Shown here: positions 43,611 through 51,564 of the stretch, piece after piece | Layout: each line of letters starts with the position of its first letter | Position numbering within the stretch: position 1 is the first letter of the stretch | Assembly (NCBI GenBank): GCA_964619555.1 | Contig: CAZUDV010000020.1 | Span: forward strand, 3,463-67,462 | Reading direction: 5' to 3' | Source of the DNA: JAGOPY01 sp964619555 | GTDB taxonomy: Bacteria > Bacteroidota > Bacteroidia > Bacteroidales > JAGOPY01 | Length of the DNA: 64,000 nt | The notes under the pieces: generated by a model | Seen by the model: only the letters and a program-made list of their open reading frames with translations | Database searches by the model: none | What the model was told of the DNA's origin: nothing | Translations under genes and position numbers: made by a program

Positions 43611-44780
43611 ATGGGGCTGTTTTATATCATATTCATCGCATTGGGAGGGATTGCATTTTTTATGTTCCTATCCCAGGTACTTTTCCTGTTCAGAAGGGAA
43701 CGCGATAAAATATTGTTTATAAATGCAATCTTATCCCTGATCTACTTTGTGTATATAGTTGTCATTATTCTTTCCTTCAGGTTTTATGAGGTCCTGGATC
43801 ATTTCCTGGTTATGTCTAAAATTCAGTTGGTACTGATGCAATTATTTCTGTTGACTTTAATTGCGAGTTCCTGCTTCCAGATTTGCGAGGAAAATAAGAG
43901 GGGAATTTATTATTTCGGACTTGTGCTGATGGCTATTCTTTCTATCACGGCACTCCTTCTGAATGAGGATATTCTTTTCGGAAAGGACAGGGAACTCAGC
44001 CTGCTGGTTTTTAATGAATCGGAAAGATATCTCATGATATCCCCCGGATTTACGGTGTGGCGACTTTTAATAAGCCTATCAGTATTGGTTTACGGATTCT
44101 TTTTATCCCTGATCCTGTTTAATAATCGAGGCAGGATCCGGGCAAATTTGTCGATATTTCATGCCCTAGCCTTAATTACCTTATTCCTGAGTGCAGGTTT
44201 TGACCACCTGTCGGATTCAGGAATTACCAACATGTACTATTTATTGCCCATCGGATTGTTTATCAATTATGTCATAATCAGTTATATCCCGTTTTATAAT
44301 AAACTGGACGAATTGTTTAAAAGAGGTAGTCAGCACGAAGTGGAAATAAAATGGAAAGAATTCCTGAACCAGGCATCGGTTATTGTAGTCATTCTGAACA
44401 GGATAGGTCATGTCGAATATATTAACCCCTATTATTTGAAAATCACCGGTTATAAAGAAAATGAAGTACTTGGAAAGGATTGGTTTGAATTTTTCGTGCC
44501 ATTTGATCAGCATTACGATGTGCAGAGTGCTTTCATTGAAATACTCGAATTTGATTTTCATTCCCGATACAGAAATCCTATTCTAACCAAATTTAATGAC
44601 CAGCGGATGATCGAATGGATCAATGTCAGGTTTAGAGGCGACAATTCGCAGGTAACGGGGAGTATCAGCGTGGGTGTCGACATTACCGAAGAACATTCGG
44701 AAATGGAGAATCTGAAGAAAAAACTAAGAGAAGCGGAGAACCTGATCAATTATTTAAAGGAGGGAGGCAAAATTAATTAA
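43611..44780 (+). CDS. seven-helix membrane protein with PAS domain and no output domain
   Basis: The N-terminal 240 residues contain about seven hydrophobic helices separated by short loops, similar to the 7TM sensor part of some histidine kinases. A PAS domain follows (about residues 250-365): ASVIVVILNRIGHVEYINPY then YLKITGYKENEVLGKDWFEF. The protein ends in a short coiled coil (MENLKKKLREAENLINYL) and stops where a kinase or cyclase domain would begin. There is no frame remnant of such a domain after the stop. It probably signals through a partner, or is a naturally truncated sensor. The gap before it (43403-43610) shows no gene. Confidence 0.78.
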   Translation: MGLFYIIFIALGGIAFFMFLSQVLFLFRRERDKILFINAILSLIYFVYIVVIILSFRFYEVLDHFLVMSKIQLVLMQLFLLTLIASSCFQICEENKRGIYYFGLVLMAILSITALLLNEDILFGKDRELSLLVFNESERYLMISPGFTVWRLLISLSVLVYGFFLSLILFNNRGRIRANLSIFHALALITLFLSAGFDHLSDSGITNMYYLLPIGLFINYVIISYIPFYNKLDELFKRGSQHEVEIKWKEFLNQASVIVVILNRIGHVEYINPYYLKITGYKENEVLGKDWFEFFVPFDQHYDVQSAFIEILEFDFHSRYRNPILTKFNDQRMIEWINVRFRGDNSQVTGSISVGVDITEEHSEMENLKKKLREAENLINYLKEGGKIN

Positions 44781-44806
44781 GCATCCCATCTGTAATCCGT
44801 CACCCT

Positions 44807-45505
44807 TTATAATTCGTTAAAGAAATCGTCGAGCAGATCGAACAGCAAGGATTTTGAATTTTCCTCATAAAGCTTGTAATTGGCCAGCATTTTCGATTCA
44901 GATTGAATGAAACGCGATGGTTTCAGATCATTGCGGCTGTTCTCAATGAAATCAGCGATCAGCGGTTCATGAACTTCCGGATGAAATTGCAGTGCCAGGA
45001 TCTGGTCTTCTATGGCAAAAGCCTGGTTTTTACAACCATCGGATTCAAACAGGGGGACAGCGTCCTCTGGAAGGTCGAATGTTTCACCGTGCCAGTGGAA
45101 AACCGGTAATCTTTCATTATCATCGAAAACCGGGAACCATGAATGCATAAAGAATTTCTTGCGGACAGGGAACCACCCGATTTCCGGCTCGGAATTCTTA
45201 TAGACGCGGGCGCCCAGGCAATGCGCGATCAATTGAGCGCCGAGGCAGATCCCGAGTACCTTTTTGCCGTTATCGATTACCGAGGATATGAAATGTTTTT
45301 CGTGTTTCAACCACGGATAATGTTCTTCATCATTGACGCTCATCGGGCCTCCCATGATAAGGAGGTGATCGAACTCGTCCTTACTTTCCAGGGATGGCAG
45401 GTCCCAGGCCATGACGGTTTCCAGTTGATGATTTTGAAGGGAAATCCAATCCCCGATCAGCCCGGGCCCTTCATAAGCGGCATGAAGGATTGCGAGAAAC
45501 TTCAT
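44807..45505 (-). CDS. class I glutamine amidotransferase (GMP synthase-like domain)
   Basis: The ATG at 45505 gives 232 residues; the frame also opens at a TTG three codons earlier. The nucleophile is C87 in VLGICLGAQLIAH, and the catalytic His-Glu pair is in LQFHPEVH. LLIMGGPMSVND is the oxyanion-strand segment. Such stand-alone GATase1 proteins transfer or hydrolyse glutamine amide or act as gamma-glutamyl peptidases. The acceptor is unknown. Converges with the PAS gene. Confidence 0.87.
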   Translation of the reverse strand: MKFLAILHAAYEGPGLIGDWISLQNHQLETVMAWDLPSLESKDEFDHLLIMGGPMSVNDEEHYPWLKHEKHFISSVIDNGKKVLGICLGAQLIAHCLGARVYKNSEPEIGWFPVRKKFFMHSWFPVFDDNERLPVFHWHGETFDLPEDAVPLFESDGCKNQAFAIEDQILALQFHPEVHEPLIADFIENSRNDLKPSRFIQSESKMLANYKLYEENSKSLLFDLLDDFFNEL

Positions 45506-45586
45506 AGAATTCAAATATTCAAACCGAACGCTTAAACTAATTCATAAATTTACGCAAAGATTAACATTTTAATTTATATTACCATT

Positions 45587-46981
45587 ATGTCCACTAATAA
45601 AACCAACAGGCGGGATTTCATTCGTTTAGCCGCGACAGGGGCGGCGGCTATCGGAATAGGCATGAAAGGATTGGCTGGTAACTACCAGGATATCCATAGT
45701 TTGTGGGCGCCGCCTAAACCGGCCGGGCAGAGATCCGTCATGGGTCTTAAATGTGAACCACTGGAGACGGTGCGGATTGGGATAATCGGACTGGGCATGA
45801 GAGGAATGGAAGCCGTCAACCGTTTGCTCTATGTGGACGGAGTGAAAATCACCGCCGTTTGCGATCTTCTCCCGGAGCGTGTTGCACAGGCACAGAAGAT
45901 TGTTATTGACAGAGGACATCCCGAACCCGAAGGCTTTTCAGCCGGGCCGGATGACTGGATGAAACTATGCGAACTGGACCAGGTGGACCTGGTATATGCG
46001 TGCACGCCATGGGACCTGCATACACCTAATGCCGTCCACGCTATGAAAAACGGCAAGCATGCTGCCGTTGAAGTACCCGCGGCCATGACCCTGGATGAAT
46101 GCTGGCAGTTGGTCGACGCCGCCGAAGAAACCCGGCGCCATTGCATGATGCTGGAAAACTGCTGCTATGATTTCTTTGAGATGGCAACGCTGAACATGGC
46201 CCGCCAGGGTGTTTTCGGCGAGATCATGCATACGGAATGTGCCTATATCCATGATCTTCGCTGGTTAAAATTCGATAAAGAAACCGGATATGTTGGACAA
46301 TGGCGGTTGAAATACAGCATGAACCACAACGGGAACCTTTATCCGACCCATGGACTGGGCCCGGTCGCGCAGATTCTCGGGATCAACCGCGGCGACCGGA
46401 TGGAATATCTTACCTCAATGTCCACCGCACAGGTGGGTATGTCAGTTTACGCAGCCGGGAAATTCGGCACGGACTCTGCGGAAGCAAGGCAAAAATATGA
46501 ACTGGGAGATATGAACACAACCCTGGTTCGCACAGCTAAAGGCAAGACCATCATGATCCAGCACGACACCACCAGTCCACGGCCTTACAACAGGATACAC
46601 CTGATCAGTGGCACCAGGGGATTTGCACAAAAATGGCCCGTCGCGCAGATCGCACTGGAACCCAATGGTCATGCAGCGCTGGGCAAAGAGGAGATGCAAA
46701 GTATGCTGGAAAAGTACGAACATCCCCTGGCCAGGAAAATAGGGGAGAAGGCAAAAGAAGTAGGCGGGCATGGCGGAATGGACTTCATCATGGATTGGAG
46801 GCTGGTGGATTGCCTGAGAAGGGGCGATGCCCTCGATCAGGATGTCTATGATGCTGCAGCGTGGTCCAGCATTGTCGAACTGTCCGAATTATCTGTCCGT
46901 AACAGGAGCCAGGCCGTGGATATTCCTGATTTTACCCGAGGGGTCTGGGAAGTGACCGAACCTCTGGGAATCGAGGAATAA
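45587..46981 (+). CDS. Tat-exported Gfo/Idh/MocA-fold GH109 enzyme (probable alpha-N-acetylgalactosaminidase)
   Basis: A twin-arginine signal (NRRDFIRLAATGAAAIGIG) precedes a Rossmann domain with IGIIGLGMRGMEAVNRLLY for NAD binding. The motif HCMMLENCCYDFFEMATLNM and the following MHTECAYIHDL are typical of GH109. Those enzymes use bound NAD+ in an oxidation-elimination mechanism to remove terminal alpha-GalNAc. The 464-residue length is normal. It is probably periplasmic and acts on host or algal glycans. Transcribed alone. Confidence 0.87.
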   Translation: MSTNKTNRRDFIRLAATGAAAIGIGMKGLAGNYQDIHSLWAPPKPAGQRSVMGLKCEPLETVRIGIIGLGMRGMEAVNRLLYVDGVKITAVCDLLPERVAQAQKIVIDRGHPEPEGFSAGPDDWMKLCELDQVDLVYACTPWDLHTPNAVHAMKNGKHAAVEVPAAMTLDECWQLVDAAEETRRHCMMLENCCYDFFEMATLNMARQGVFGEIMHTECAYIHDLRWLKFDKETGYVGQWRLKYSMNHNGNLYPTHGLGPVAQILGINRGDRMEYLTSMSTAQVGMSVYAAGKFGTDSAEARQKYELGDMNTTLVRTAKGKTIMIQHDTTSPRPYNRIHLISGTRGFAQKWPVAQIALEPNGHAALGKEEMQSMLEKYEHPLARKIGEKAKEVGGHGGMDFIMDWRLVDCLRRGDALDQDVYDAAAWSSIVELSELSVRNRSQAVDIPDFTRGVWEVTEPLGIEE

Positions 46982-46995
46982 AACCGGTCCTTTGT

Positions 46996-47799
46996 TTATC
47001 TCTGTCTGAAGCGCATCACTATGATCCTATCCAGGATCCGGTCCGGAATCAGGCTTATGACCGACAACAACGGATTATTGTTGACATGGTAATACCGTTT
47101 CGGTTTTTTGGCTTTAACCGCCCGGATGATCTTTCTGCCGACTTTTTCAGGACTGGTTATCCTGCCGACCAATTTTTTGCTTTGTTCCAGCGATTGGCGC
47201 AATTCCCTGGAATATACCGAAATGTGATCATCGGGATAATCCCTGTCGATCCAGCTTAAAAGCCTGGTATTGAATGCTCCCGGACGGATAACACTAAGTC
47301 TCACGCCTTTCAGGGAAAGCTCCTGCCAGGCCGTGTGACAATAGGTTTCCAGGGCCGCTTTTGTGATCATGTAAGGCTGGAACATTGCCTGGATCTTGTA
47401 ACTCTCGCTGCTGACCACGATGATCCGTCCCTTGCTTTTTATAAGGGGGTTTATAAAGGTATTTATCATCCTGGCGGTCCCCAGGAAATTCACTTTCATC
47501 ATTTTTTCCAGGCTTTCGTAATGACCTTCTGTAACCGGGAAGATGTCATAAATGCCCGCCAGGTTTATCAGCAGATCCAGGCCTGTATCCTCCAGTTCCA
47601 GGGGTTTCACCAGGCGATGCACTTCCTGCGGATCCGTAATGTCCACCTTAAATATGCGGAGTCCGGGCATCCTGCTCAAATCGGATATCCCGGCGGTATC
47701 CTGGTCAACAGCGATCACTTCGTACCCTGAAGCGAGCAGGGATCTGACCACGACCTTTCCCAGCCCTCCGGCTGCACCGGTAATGAGCGCTTTCTTCAT
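46996..47799 (-). CDS. short-chain dehydrogenase/reductase
   Basis: The 267-residue protein has the SDR nucleotide motif ITGAAGGLGKVV, the LINLAGIYD strand in the NNAG position, and the catalytic pair in QPYMITKAALE after SSES. The substrate is unknown. Its start overlaps the stop of the NicO gene (ATGA), so it is translated as the last gene of a nikR-fmdE-nicO operon, an unexpected partner for nickel genes. Confidence 0.87.
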   Translation of the reverse strand: MKKALITGAAGGLGKVVVRSLLASGYEVIAVDQDTAGISDLSRMPGLRIFKVDITDPQEVHRLVKPLELEDTGLDLLINLAGIYDIFPVTEGHYESLEKMMKVNFLGTARMINTFINPLIKSKGRIIVVSSESYKIQAMFQPYMITKAALETYCHTAWQELSLKGVRLSVIRPGAFNTRLLSWIDRDYPDDHISVYSRELRQSLEQSKKLVGRITSPEKVGRKIIRAVKAKKPKRYYHVNNNPLLSVISLIPDRILDRIIVMRFRQR

Positions 47800-48494
47800 G
47801 ATCCGGTCATCCAGTAAATGCCAACACCAATGGCCACGATACCGGCCGTAACCCGGAGCGTTTTAAATATCCGGCTGGAAGCAAAATTCTCAGTCTTTTC
47901 CGCAATGGTTCCCATGATGATGGCAAAAATAACCATTGCAGCAATAGTTCCAACGCCAAACCCGGTCAGATACATGACCGAATCCATCATGGAAGGCAAT
48001 GCAAGAGTCGGTAGAATGATCAGAAAGTGCGAAATACCGGCAAATCCGTGTAAAGTTCCGACACCGATGGCCGTGAGCCTGTTCTGACGGAAATTATCCT
48101 TGTGTTGATGTTGATGGGTGAATTCCTCACCGTGTTCATGGCTGTGGATATGGACATAAGGTTCCGGAGCGCTGTGAACATGCGGATGCTTATGGTGAAA
48201 ATGAAAATGTCCGAAAACTTTGTATATAGCCCATAAGCCGATGCCGACCAGGACTATGCCCACCAGGTATTCACTGTAAGCCGAGATTTCTTCCACCGGG
48301 ATAAACTCCCTGAATGCCAGGTACAGCAATCCGATCAGCAACATCCCGAATACATGACCCAGGCCCCAGAATAAACCTACGTGCCAGGCTTTTTTACGGC
48401 TTTCGATGGCCAGGGGCATCACGGCTGCCAGGTGATCAGGACCGCTGACCACATGCACGGCCGACATCAGTGTACCTGTCAGGAATTGGATCAT
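47796..48494 (-). CDS. NicO-type nickel/cobalt transporter
   Basis: The 232-residue membrane protein has about six helices. The opening SAVHVVSGPDHLAAVMPLA carries the His-Asp-His motif of the NiCoT/UreH-like group (H14, D20, H21). A very His-rich cytoplasmic or periplasmic loop (about residues 96-131, HFHFHHKHPHVH and following) should bind nickel. Second conserved histidine segments are FWGLGHVFGMLLIG and LHGFAGISHFL. It follows an FmdE-family gene by 9 bases, downstream of nikR, so nickel is the most likely ion. Direction of transport is not proven. Confidence 0.85.
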   Translation of the reverse strand: MIQFLTGTLMSAVHVVSGPDHLAAVMPLAIESRKKAWHVGLFWGLGHVFGMLLIGLLYLAFREFIPVEEISAYSEYLVGIVLVGIGLWAIYKVFGHFHFHHKHPHVHSAPEPYVHIHSHEHGEEFTHQHQHKDNFRQNRLTAIGVGTLHGFAGISHFLIILPTLALPSMMDSVMYLTGFGVGTIAAMVIFAIIMGTIAEKTENFASSRIFKTLRVTAGIVAIGVGIYWMTGS

Positions 48495-48503
48495 ACGGAC
48501 AAT

Positions 48504-49115
48504 CTATTTGATTTCAGTAACTGAAAAAAGTTCTTTCCGGTCGAATTCAGCCCAGTACCTCAATCCCAGCTCACGGATCTCCTTCCAATACCCATCCGTC
48601 AATCCGCCGTTTTTTTCGAACACTCTCGCTATATCCAGCCTGACCTGTTTGCTAATCTCATTTTTCAAACTTATATTGACTGCTTTCGCTTCAGTGATAA
48701 AAATGGCTTCGGGCCGGCAATCGGGATCACTGCTGAGACTGAAAAGGCCATGACCGACGGTGGCCCCGGTACTTACCTGCAACCCGTCATTCAGGCAGCT
48801 TACTGGAGGTTTGCTGCCGGCGAAAGAAACGATCTGCACTTCATCCGGTCCAACTCCCAGGTATTCCCTGGCAAAGAGCCCCATCTTGGCCCCGAGGATC
48901 GCATAGATCCCCAGGTGGCCGTGAATTTCACTGGTAAGGACCACCAGCCGCCATTCCTCATGCCCGTAATTTTTTATACACTCGTCCAGTATCGTTTGCG
49001 CATCCTGCGCGTAATCCCCGGCATGATGCGGAAAATCCCGGAAAATGATGCTGCTGTCGTGATCGTGTCGGTGTGCCATAGTTTCCTGTGCATTTAAACT
49101 GCAGGCCGCAGCCAT
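48504..49115 (-). CDS. FmdE-family protein in the nickel operon, probably exported
   Basis: The FmdE (formylmethanofuran dehydrogenase subunit E) domain is visible in TSEIHGHLGIYAILGAKMG and PVSCLNDGLQVSTGATVGHG. The N-terminus is HRHDHD-rich. From ATG 49115 the protein starts MAAACSLNAQ, which looks like the tail of a signal peptide. In frame upstream there are nine more sense codons (giving VKLWISC before that Met) but no ATG, GTG or TTG before a stop, so a non-standard start (ATT at 49142-49140) or loss of the signal start is possible. The protein may bind nickel in the periplasm for the transporter encoded next. Confidence 0.78.
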   Translation of the reverse strand: MAAACSLNAQETMAHRHDHDSSIIFRDFPHHAGDYAQDAQTILDECIKNYGHEEWRLVVLTSEIHGHLGIYAILGAKMGLFAREYLGVGPDEVQIVSFAGSKPPVSCLNDGLQVSTGATVGHGLFSLSSDPDCRPEAIFITEAKAVNISLKNEISKQVRLDIARVFEKNGGLTDGYWKEIRELGLRYWAEFDRKELFSVTEIK

Positions 49116-49132
49116 ACAGCTTATCCATAATT

Positions 49133-49531
49133 TTACAGCAATGTCATAACGAGTTCACCGTGAAAAATCCCTTTCAGGCCGATGAGACGGTTTGCCAGTT
49201 CTTTCAGCCGGTTTGACTCTCCTTTGACCGCAATGGTTTCCAGGCAGTGATGATGGTCCAGATGCACATGCTGCACGGACAGGATCAGGTCGTGGAAATC
49301 GTGCTGGATATGGGTGGAATTATGCTGCAGGTCCCTCTTATGATGGTCGTAAACCAGGACAATCGCACCGGCAACCACCTCATTGGCCTGCCATTTGTCT
49401 TCCACAACATTCTTCCTCACGAGATGCCCGATGGCCTGGGAGCGATTGGGAAAGTTGTTCCGGTGGGCGAAATCATCAAGTGCTTGCAGGACCTCATTGT
49501 CCAGGGAAACACCAAACCTTTTGATACTCAT
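49133..49531 (-). CDS. nikR: nickel-responsive regulator NikR
   Basis: The ATG at 49531 gives 132 residues, the usual length. The N-terminal ribbon-helix-helix is MSIKRFGVSLDNEVLQALDD, followed by NRSQAIGHLVRK. The nickel ligands known from E. coli NikR are present as H77, H88, H90 and C96 (VQHVHLDHHHCLE). It represses its target promoters when nickel is sufficient. It heads the operon with fmdE, nicO and an SDR gene. Confidence 0.93.
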   Translation of the reverse strand: MSIKRFGVSLDNEVLQALDDFAHRNNFPNRSQAIGHLVRKNVVEDKWQANEVVAGAIVLVYDHHKRDLQHNSTHIQHDFHDLILSVQHVHLDHHHCLETIAVKGESNRLKELANRLIGLKGIFHGELVMTLL

Positions 49532-49637
49532 TGTAACACCTTTTTGAAATTGGTGGCACAAAATTAAGAATGAAAATGAGAATAGGGGATAAATTCCCCG
49601 GATTGACTAAATTTGAAACGATTTTAAATAGGCCGAA
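49532..49637. promoter_or_regulatory. nikR/truA divergent control region with GGGGA-N5-TCCCC palindrome
   Basis: This 106-base gap between nikR and truA holds an inverted repeat, GGGGA-TAAAT-TCCCC (49585-49599), about 55 bases before the nikR ATG. It does not match the E. coli NikR operator (GTATGA type), but NikR operators vary between phyla. A role as NikR operator is a guess. Confidence 0.3.
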
Positions 49638-50375
49638 TTGACGAGATATTTTATCAGACTGGCTTACTGCGGAACCCGCTACCATGGCTGGCAGGTCCAG
49701 CCCAATGCGCGTTCCGTGCAGGAAGAGATCACCCGTGCCTTCCAGGTGATCTGGAAATATGAGATTAACCTGGTTGGCTGTGGCCGGACCGATACCGGGG
49801 TGCATGCCAGGGAATTCTTTGCCCATTTCGAACTGGAAGAAAATATAAATTCGGAGGATTTGAAGGAGATGGCCTTCCGGCTGAACCGGTACCTGGACGA
49901 GGATATCGTCATCCTGGATATTTACGCAGTTCCGCCTGGACTGCATGCCCGTTTTAACGCGGTTTCCAGGACCTATCAATACTTCATCCATACACGCAAG
50001 GACCCGTTCCTCCAGGACAATTCCTGGTTTGTGCCCTATGAGATCGATGTGGCCAGGATGAACGAAGGGGCGAGGCTACTCTTGCAAACCGAGGATTTCA
50101 CCAGCTTTTCAAAGCTTCATACGGAAGTTAAGACAAATATCTGCCATTTGTCCCATGCAGCCTGGGTCCGCGAAGATCACCGGCTCATTTTCACCATCAC
50201 GGCAGACCGATTTCTCCGGAACATGGTCCGGGCCATCGTCGGTACGCTGGTTGACCTGGGATTGGGAAAGATCAGTCTGGATGACCTGGAAGCCATCATC
50301 GAAGGCAGGGACCGGGCACTGGCAGGGGAGAGCGTCCCTGCGAAAGGCTTGTTCCTGACTGCAGTAAAGTATTAG
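49638..50375 (+). CDS. truA: tRNA pseudouridine(38-40) synthase TruA
   Basis: It has 245 residues with the TruA core. The catalytic aspartate is D52 in GCGRTDTGVHAREF, and other family segments are HARFNAVSRTYQYFIHT and ADRFLRNMVRAIVGTLVDLG. It converts uridines 38-40 of the anticodon stem to pseudouridine. The start is a TTG at 49638; no in-frame ATG exists near the conserved N-terminus RYFIRLAYCGTRYHGWQ. Confidence 0.93.
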   Translation: MTRYFIRLAYCGTRYHGWQVQPNARSVQEEITRAFQVIWKYEINLVGCGRTDTGVHAREFFAHFELEENINSEDLKEMAFRLNRYLDEDIVILDIYAVPPGLHARFNAVSRTYQYFIHTRKDPFLQDNSWFVPYEIDVARMNEGARLLLQTEDFTSFSKLHTEVKTNICHLSHAAWVREDHRLIFTITADRFLRNMVRAIVGTLVDLGLGKISLDDLEAIIEGRDRALAGESVPAKGLFLTAVKY

Positions 50376-50400
50376 ATTTTCAAAGATTGATGAATCGATT

Positions 50401-51366
50401 TCAGAGGCTTATCCTATTCGGCCCGAGATTCGATAAAACAGCAGCATAGATCGCTCCGGCCGTCAACCCGTACTTTTCCATCAGCTCTGCCGGTTGCCCG
50501 GACTCCCCGAAGCAGTCGGGCATTCCTATGATCTTCATCTTTACCGGACAGTGCCGGGAAACCACTTCTGCCACAGCGCCGCCCAGTCCGCCTGTCACCT
50601 GGTGCTCTTCCGCCGTCACGATGAAACCCGTCTCCCGGGCAGCCCTGATGATGGCTTCCTCATCGATGGGCTTGATGGTGTGCATGTTGACCACCCTGAC
50701 GGCAATACCCTCGTCTTCCAGCATGGCTGCGGCTTTCAGGGCTTCCCAGACCATATGACCGGTGGCAATGATCGTGCCGTCATTACCTTCCTTAAAGAGT
50801 TGTGATTTTCCAACGATGAATTCCTGGTCCTCGTCCGTAAAATCGGGCACAGGCTCCCTTCCGAACCGGATATACACCGGGCCATTCAGTTCAGTGACCG
50901 CCTTCACGGTTGCCAGGCGGGTTTGGGTGGCATCGCAGGGGGAGAGGACTGTCATATTGGGCAGGGAGCGCATTACGGTTATATCTTCCAGGGCCTGGTG
51001 CGTTGCGCCGTCAGGTCCTACAGAAATCCCGGCATGCGCCCCTCCTATGACCACGTGAAGCTGATTGTAGCATACCGAGATGCGAACGAAGTCGGTAGTG
51101 CGCAGGGCGGCGAAAACGCCGTAAGTGGAAAAGACCGGCACCATACCTGACAAAGCCAGGCCGGCGGCTGCCCCCACGCAGTTCTGCTCGGCGATCCCCA
51201 GGGAGATAAATCGGTCCGGAAAGGCCTCAGCAAACAGGTTCATGCCAACGGAGGCTGTGATATCGGCACCGATCCCGACTACCCGGCTGTCCATCCTTCC
51301 TGCTTCCAGGACGCCCTCGCCGAAACCGGTTTTAGTGGCTTTTAAGTTTCTGGTTTCTGGTTTCAA
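50401..51366 (-). CDS. transketolase C-terminal subunit (lone), with low-complexity N-terminus
   Basis: The region from GFGEGVLEAGR to the end matches the C-terminal half of split transketolases, with ISLGIAEQNCVGAAAGLALS for cofactor contact, GGAHAGISVGPDGATHQ and VVNMHTIKPIDEEAI. The usual start sequence before GFG is replaced by a simple-repeat tract that reads LKPETRNLK. The first plausible start is TTG 51366, giving about 322 residues, close to normal; the first ATG (51294) would lose the conserved GFG segment. The N-terminal subunit gene, normally just upstream, is absent. The gene may be functional with a distant partner or be decaying. Confidence 0.72.
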   Translation of the reverse strand: MKPETRNLKATKTGFGEGVLEAGRMDSRVVGIGADITASVGMNLFAEAFPDRFISLGIAEQNCVGAAAGLALSGMVPVFSTYGVFAALRTTDFVRISVCYNQLHVVIGGAHAGISVGPDGATHQALEDITVMRSLPNMTVLSPCDATQTRLATVKAVTELNGPVYIRFGREPVPDFTDEDQEFIVGKSQLFKEGNDGTIIATGHMVWEALKAAAMLEDEGIAVRVVNMHTIKPIDEEAIIRAARETGFIVTAEEHQVTGGLGGAVAEVVSRHCPVKMKIIGMPDCFGESGQPAELMEKYGLTAGAIYAAVLSNLGPNRISL

Positions 51367-51431
51367 GTTTTTCGTTTCTGGTTTCTTGTTTCTGGTTTCT
51401 GGTTTTTTGTTTTTTGTTTTGTTTTGGTTTA
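51345..51431. repeat. TTTCTGG-type simple repeat tract
   Basis: About 87 bases made of imperfect GTTTCTGGTTTC units ending in T/G runs. It overlaps the 5-prime end of the transketolase gene and the gap before the NifS-SelD gene. Similar low-complexity tracts occur at about 52790-52835 and 57385-57455. Confidence 0.7.
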
Positions 51432-51564
51432 TGCAAAGGTCGCAAAGGTTTTCGCAAAAAGAAACGTAAAAACATGAATTTCCATAAAATTCCCCTGGTA
51501 CGTTTTGCCATGTTGTTTTGCGTTTTTTGCGTGAAATAACTCTAATTTTGACCGAAAATTCAAA

